Shown here in pieces: positions 61,835-64,000 of a stretch of DNA of 64,000 bases; within the stretch, counting starts at the first letter, position 1, and each line of letters begins with the position of its first letter. The notes beneath the pieces were generated by a model that saw only the letters and a list, made by a program, of their open reading frames with translations, made no database searches and had not been told where the DNA came from. Source of the stretch: Hydrogenophaga sp. Lineage in GTDB: Bacteria > Pseudomonadota > Gammaproteobacteria > Burkholderiales > Burkholderiaceae_C. Made by a program: the position numbers and the translations under genes. The stretch spans positions 62,001 to 126,000 of the forward strand of contig NZ_JAABRQ010000003.1 in NCBI RefSeq assembly GCF_011390835.1, given 5' to 3'.

Positions 61835-61848
61835 ACTGCGCGCGAGAC

Positions 61849-63528
61849 TCAGCGGACCTGGCGACGGCGCCAGACCATCAGGCCCGCGGCGGCCAGCGCC
61901 AGCAGCAACAGGCCGAGGTCAACCTGACTGTTCGGGGCAGCCGTGCAGCCGCCTCCACTAGAAGGCGCGTAGCCCAAGGCTACGGCCATGGCGGCATCGG
62001 CGTCCAAAAGTCCACTGCCGCAAAAACCTGATGGCAAGCCTTGTGGATTGGTCGCGCAGTACCCCCCGGCCGGAAAGGCCCGGGCGCTGCTGACGACAAA
62101 AGATTCCAGGGTGGACATCGGCAGGTCAGGGCGTGCTGCTGCGAGCAACGCCAACACACCAGCCACTTGCGGCGCCGCCATGCTGGTACCCGACAGCAAC
62201 AGATCGGCATCGCTGGTCGCCACAGTCAATCCGGCATTGCCGGTGGAAACGATGTCACGAGGAGTGCCGGGTTGCTCCAGCAATATGGTGTTCAGACCGC
62301 CTCCAGCCGCGCTGATCCGAACGCCCAAACCCACATTGGCGTAGTCGGCGTTGTCTCCTTCGCGGGTGTGCGCCGTCACAGCAAAGACACCGAGGCAATT
62401 GGCGGGGACCGAGATCAAGGTGTTGCCATCGTTGCCTGCCGACGCCACGATGCTGACATCGCGCGACCGAACCTCGTCAATGACGCTCTGGATCGTGCTG
62501 GTGCATGTGCCAGGCAGACCCAGGCTCATGTTGAGAATGCGCGCTGGGAATGGGTTCAGCGACAGGTTGGGCACCGCCAGTCCCGCCGCCCAACGAGCGC
62601 CTGTGAGGATGTCAGACACGTAGCCACCGCAGCGGCCGAGCACTCGCACAGGCAATATCTTGGCGCCAAATGCCACGCCCAGGCCGCTCTGGTTGTTGTT
62701 GCCCACAGCGCCAGCCAAGCCTGCCACATGACTCCCGTGCCAGGTGCTTTCAGGGGTCACCTGGTCACAAAACCCATCATCAACATCCGCCTGTGTCACC
62801 CAGTCTCCCGGATCCAGTGCAATCGAATCACGGGCATTGCCGTCGTTGGCCGTCCAATACGCATTCCCGCCGTAACTGGCTGGGTCATCAGCACTCACAA
62901 AATCGTAACCAGGCAATACGTTGGGCAACAGATCAGCATGCGTGACATAGCCACCATCCAGGATCGCAATCACCACACCACTGCCCGTGCTGCGGTCCCA
63001 TGCGGTGTTGACGTTCAGACCCCCGGGAATGACGCTGGACGGCTGCAGATGCCATTGATCACGGCCCGTGAAATAAGGATCGTTGGGCACCAGGTGCGGC
63101 TTGGCGCGCTGGTCGATCATGACGTCGAGCACGGCGGGATCGGCTTGCAGACGCTGCATCATCGCCCTGGCCTCTGCAACCGAGACCGGCTGCTCCAGCG
63201 TGGCCACGTGCAGGCTGGGCGAGACCGACTTGAGGTAGTGCATCTTGCGCTCGCCGGCCAGACTCGCGCTGCGCGTCACCTGGACCGCAGCCTGGGCGTG
63301 TTCGGTGTCGCCGGCAGCAGCGGCCGCGGCGCCCATTTTGATGCCCGTGCGGTAGCGAATGAGCAATCGCTGCACGCTCGCGGGCTCGGCCACCGAGGTG
63401 ACGGCCACCGCACCGCTGGGCACCTTGCCAGTCTTAGGAGCGGCGACGGCACCCAGGCATACGCCCAACAGCGCGGCCACCAGCAGAGACCGGAGGTGGG
63501 GCGATGAGTGCAGCGGTGTTGGGGTCAT
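61849..63528 (-). CDS. Secreted subtilisin-like serine protease (S8) with C-terminal sorting signal
   Basis: 559-residue exported protease: signal peptide (RSLLVAALLGVCLGAVAA), I9-like propeptide (about residues 50-150, YLKSVSPSLHVATLEQPVSV), then the catalytic domain with AILDGGYVTHADLL (Asp), STWHGSHVAGLAG (His) and LLLSGTSMAAPQVAG (Ser). The C-terminus has GGGCTAAPNSQVDLG, then a helix and WRRRQVR, the pattern of a GlyGly- or JDVT-CTERM-type protein-sorting tail. Start ATG 63528 is chosen over the upstream frame. It lies 65 bp after the lipoprotein gene. Confidence 0.87.
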   Translation of the reverse strand: MTPTPLHSSPHLRSLLVAALLGVCLGAVAAPKTGKVPSGAVAVTSVAEPASVQRLLIRYRTGIKMGAAAAAAGDTEHAQAAVQVTRSASLAGERKMHYLKSVSPSLHVATLEQPVSVAEARAMMQRLQADPAVLDVMIDQRAKPHLVPNDPYFTGRDQWHLQPSSVIPGGLNVNTAWDRSTGSGVVIAILDGGYVTHADLLPNVLPGYDFVSADDPASYGGNAYWTANDGNARDSIALDPGDWVTQADVDDGFCDQVTPESTWHGSHVAGLAGAVGNNNQSGLGVAFGAKILPVRVLGRCGGYVSDILTGARWAAGLAVPNLSLNPFPARILNMSLGLPGTCTSTIQSVIDEVRSRDVSIVASAGNDGNTLISVPANCLGVFAVTAHTREGDNADYANVGLGVRISAAGGGLNTILLEQPGTPRDIVSTGNAGLTVATSDADLLLSGTSMAAPQVAGVLALLAAARPDLPMSTLESFVVSSARAFPAGGYCATNPQGLPSGFCGSGLLDADAAMAVALGYAPSSGGGCTAAPNSQVDLGLLLLALAAAGLMVWRRRQVR

Positions 63529-63593
63529 GGAGATTCCGAGGCTGTCTTCAAGAGAAGGAAACGGCAGGTGGAATCTAAGCATTTTCCAAACGC

Positions 63594-63956
63594 TCACTGC
63601 CGACGAATCAGCACGTCGGCCTCGACATCCCGCACCGCCGCCCAGGTGAGCCACCTGGCGCGCAACACCGCCATATCGACCGGTCCGCTCACCACATAAA
63701 CATGCAGAGTGGGCGAGACGCTCGACACCAGGCGCACGCAGGCGCCAGCGAGCGTCTGCAGTTGCTCAATCACCGCGGGCGCATCGGCCACCGTGGCCTG
63801 GCGAAAACTCACCAGCACGCGCTGGCCGGCAGCCGTAGGTGACGCGGCACCGCAGCGCGGCGATGAGACCACTGGCTGCCCACAGGCGGCGAGCGACAGG
63901 GCAACCATCAACGCTCCGCCAGCCACCACCACCCGGCGACGCAGGCTGGCCAACAC
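63594..63956 (-). CDS. Lipoprotein resembling the subtilase propeptide
   Basis: 120-residue lipoprotein (lipobox SLAAC, Cys25; GTG start at 63956). The mature part reads RVLVSFRQATVADAPAVIEQ then VRLVSSVSPTLHVYVVSGPV and VRDVEADVLIRRQ. It aligns by eye with the propeptide of the adjacent S8 protease: RLLIRYRT, KSVSPSLHVATLEQPV, VLDVMIDQR. It may be a stand-alone I9-type inhibitor or foldase. The 44 bases upstream to the window end hold no callable gene. Confidence 0.7.
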   Translation of the reverse strand: MLASLRRRVVVAGGALMVALSLAACGQPVVSSPRCGAASPTAAGQRVLVSFRQATVADAPAVIEQLQTLAGACVRLVSSVSPTLHVYVVSGPVDMAVLRARWLTWAAVRDVEADVLIRRQ

Positions 63957-64000
63957 GGCACCTGCTCGTTCTGCCGTTGGCGGAGGAACACGAAGTAGCT

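Noticed and set aside
62041-63507. 488-codon plus-strand ORF
   Set aside because: Antisense to the S8 protease, which has all catalytic motifs.

Overview
This 64 kb window is chromosomal DNA from a GC-rich betaproteobacterium. The order dusB-fis-purH, ffh next to a CcsA-type gene, PilS/PilR followed by ampD, accB-accC-prmA, and a DUF3429 gene beside dsbC all point to Burkholderiales, most likely Comamonadaceae (Hydrogenophaga-like). That placement is inferred from gene order and protein similarity by eye. I see no prophage, transposase, CRISPR array or plasmid replication gene.

Layout. 1-6.4 kb: purH (cut by the window edge), fis, dusB, a YqaA-like membrane protein, an MFS exporter, an S4/RsuA-like protein that has lost the catalytic Asp, and ychF. 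6.6-11.3 kb: a secreted lipoprotein hydrolase, and a TonB-dependent receptor translationally coupled to a MOSC protein. 11.4-15.7 kb: UbiH-like monooxygenase, DsbC, DUF3429, M61 peptidase. 15.7-19.2 kb: phenylacetate genes, paaG-paaI-paaK diverging from paaF around a palindromic operator. 19.3-20.5 kb: HiPIP, tRNA-Met, YaeQ. 20.5-24.6 kb: a light-damage operon (lipocalin, photolyase-like protein, cry-DASH, AhpD-like). 24.7-30.6 kb: small membrane and exported proteins, miaB, a CbiM-like protein, ffh, CcsA-like, PP0621-like. 30.6-34.5 kb: PilS/PilR and AmpD. 34.5-40 kb: NrdR-controlled nrdAB and a histone H1-like protein. 40-46.7 kb: PfkB kinase, DUF3426, prmA, accC, accB, TlpA. 46.8-54.1 kb: mpl, unknowns, a DAHP synthase with an attenuator, tldD, a metallo-hydrolase. 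54.1-60.7 kb: symporter, alkane hydroxylase, Tim44-like, a decayed DUF1428 gene, BLUF, GST. 60.7-64 kb: CIA30-like, cupin, and a subtilase with a propeptide-like lipoprotein.

Most interesting signals. (1) The DAHP synthase gene is preceded by a 23-residue leader peptide with six Phe/Tyr/Trp codons in seven, then a perfect terminator: a candidate ribosome-mediated attenuator for aromatic amino acid synthesis. (2) Fifteen TGGTC units lie just upstream of alkB. At the present copy number an upstream ORF crosses the repeat and ends in TGATG on the alkB start, so slippage could toggle coupled, fused and out-of-frame states. (3) mpl carries a 47-codon in-frame insertion of hairpin-rich, repeat-like DNA. 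(4) A small lipoprotein resembling the propeptide of the adjacent subtilase could be a separate inhibitor or chaperone. (5) Two dispersed 31-bp repeats differ by a compensatory base-pair change. (6) Light-response genes (two photolyase-family proteins and a BLUF protein) recur within the window.
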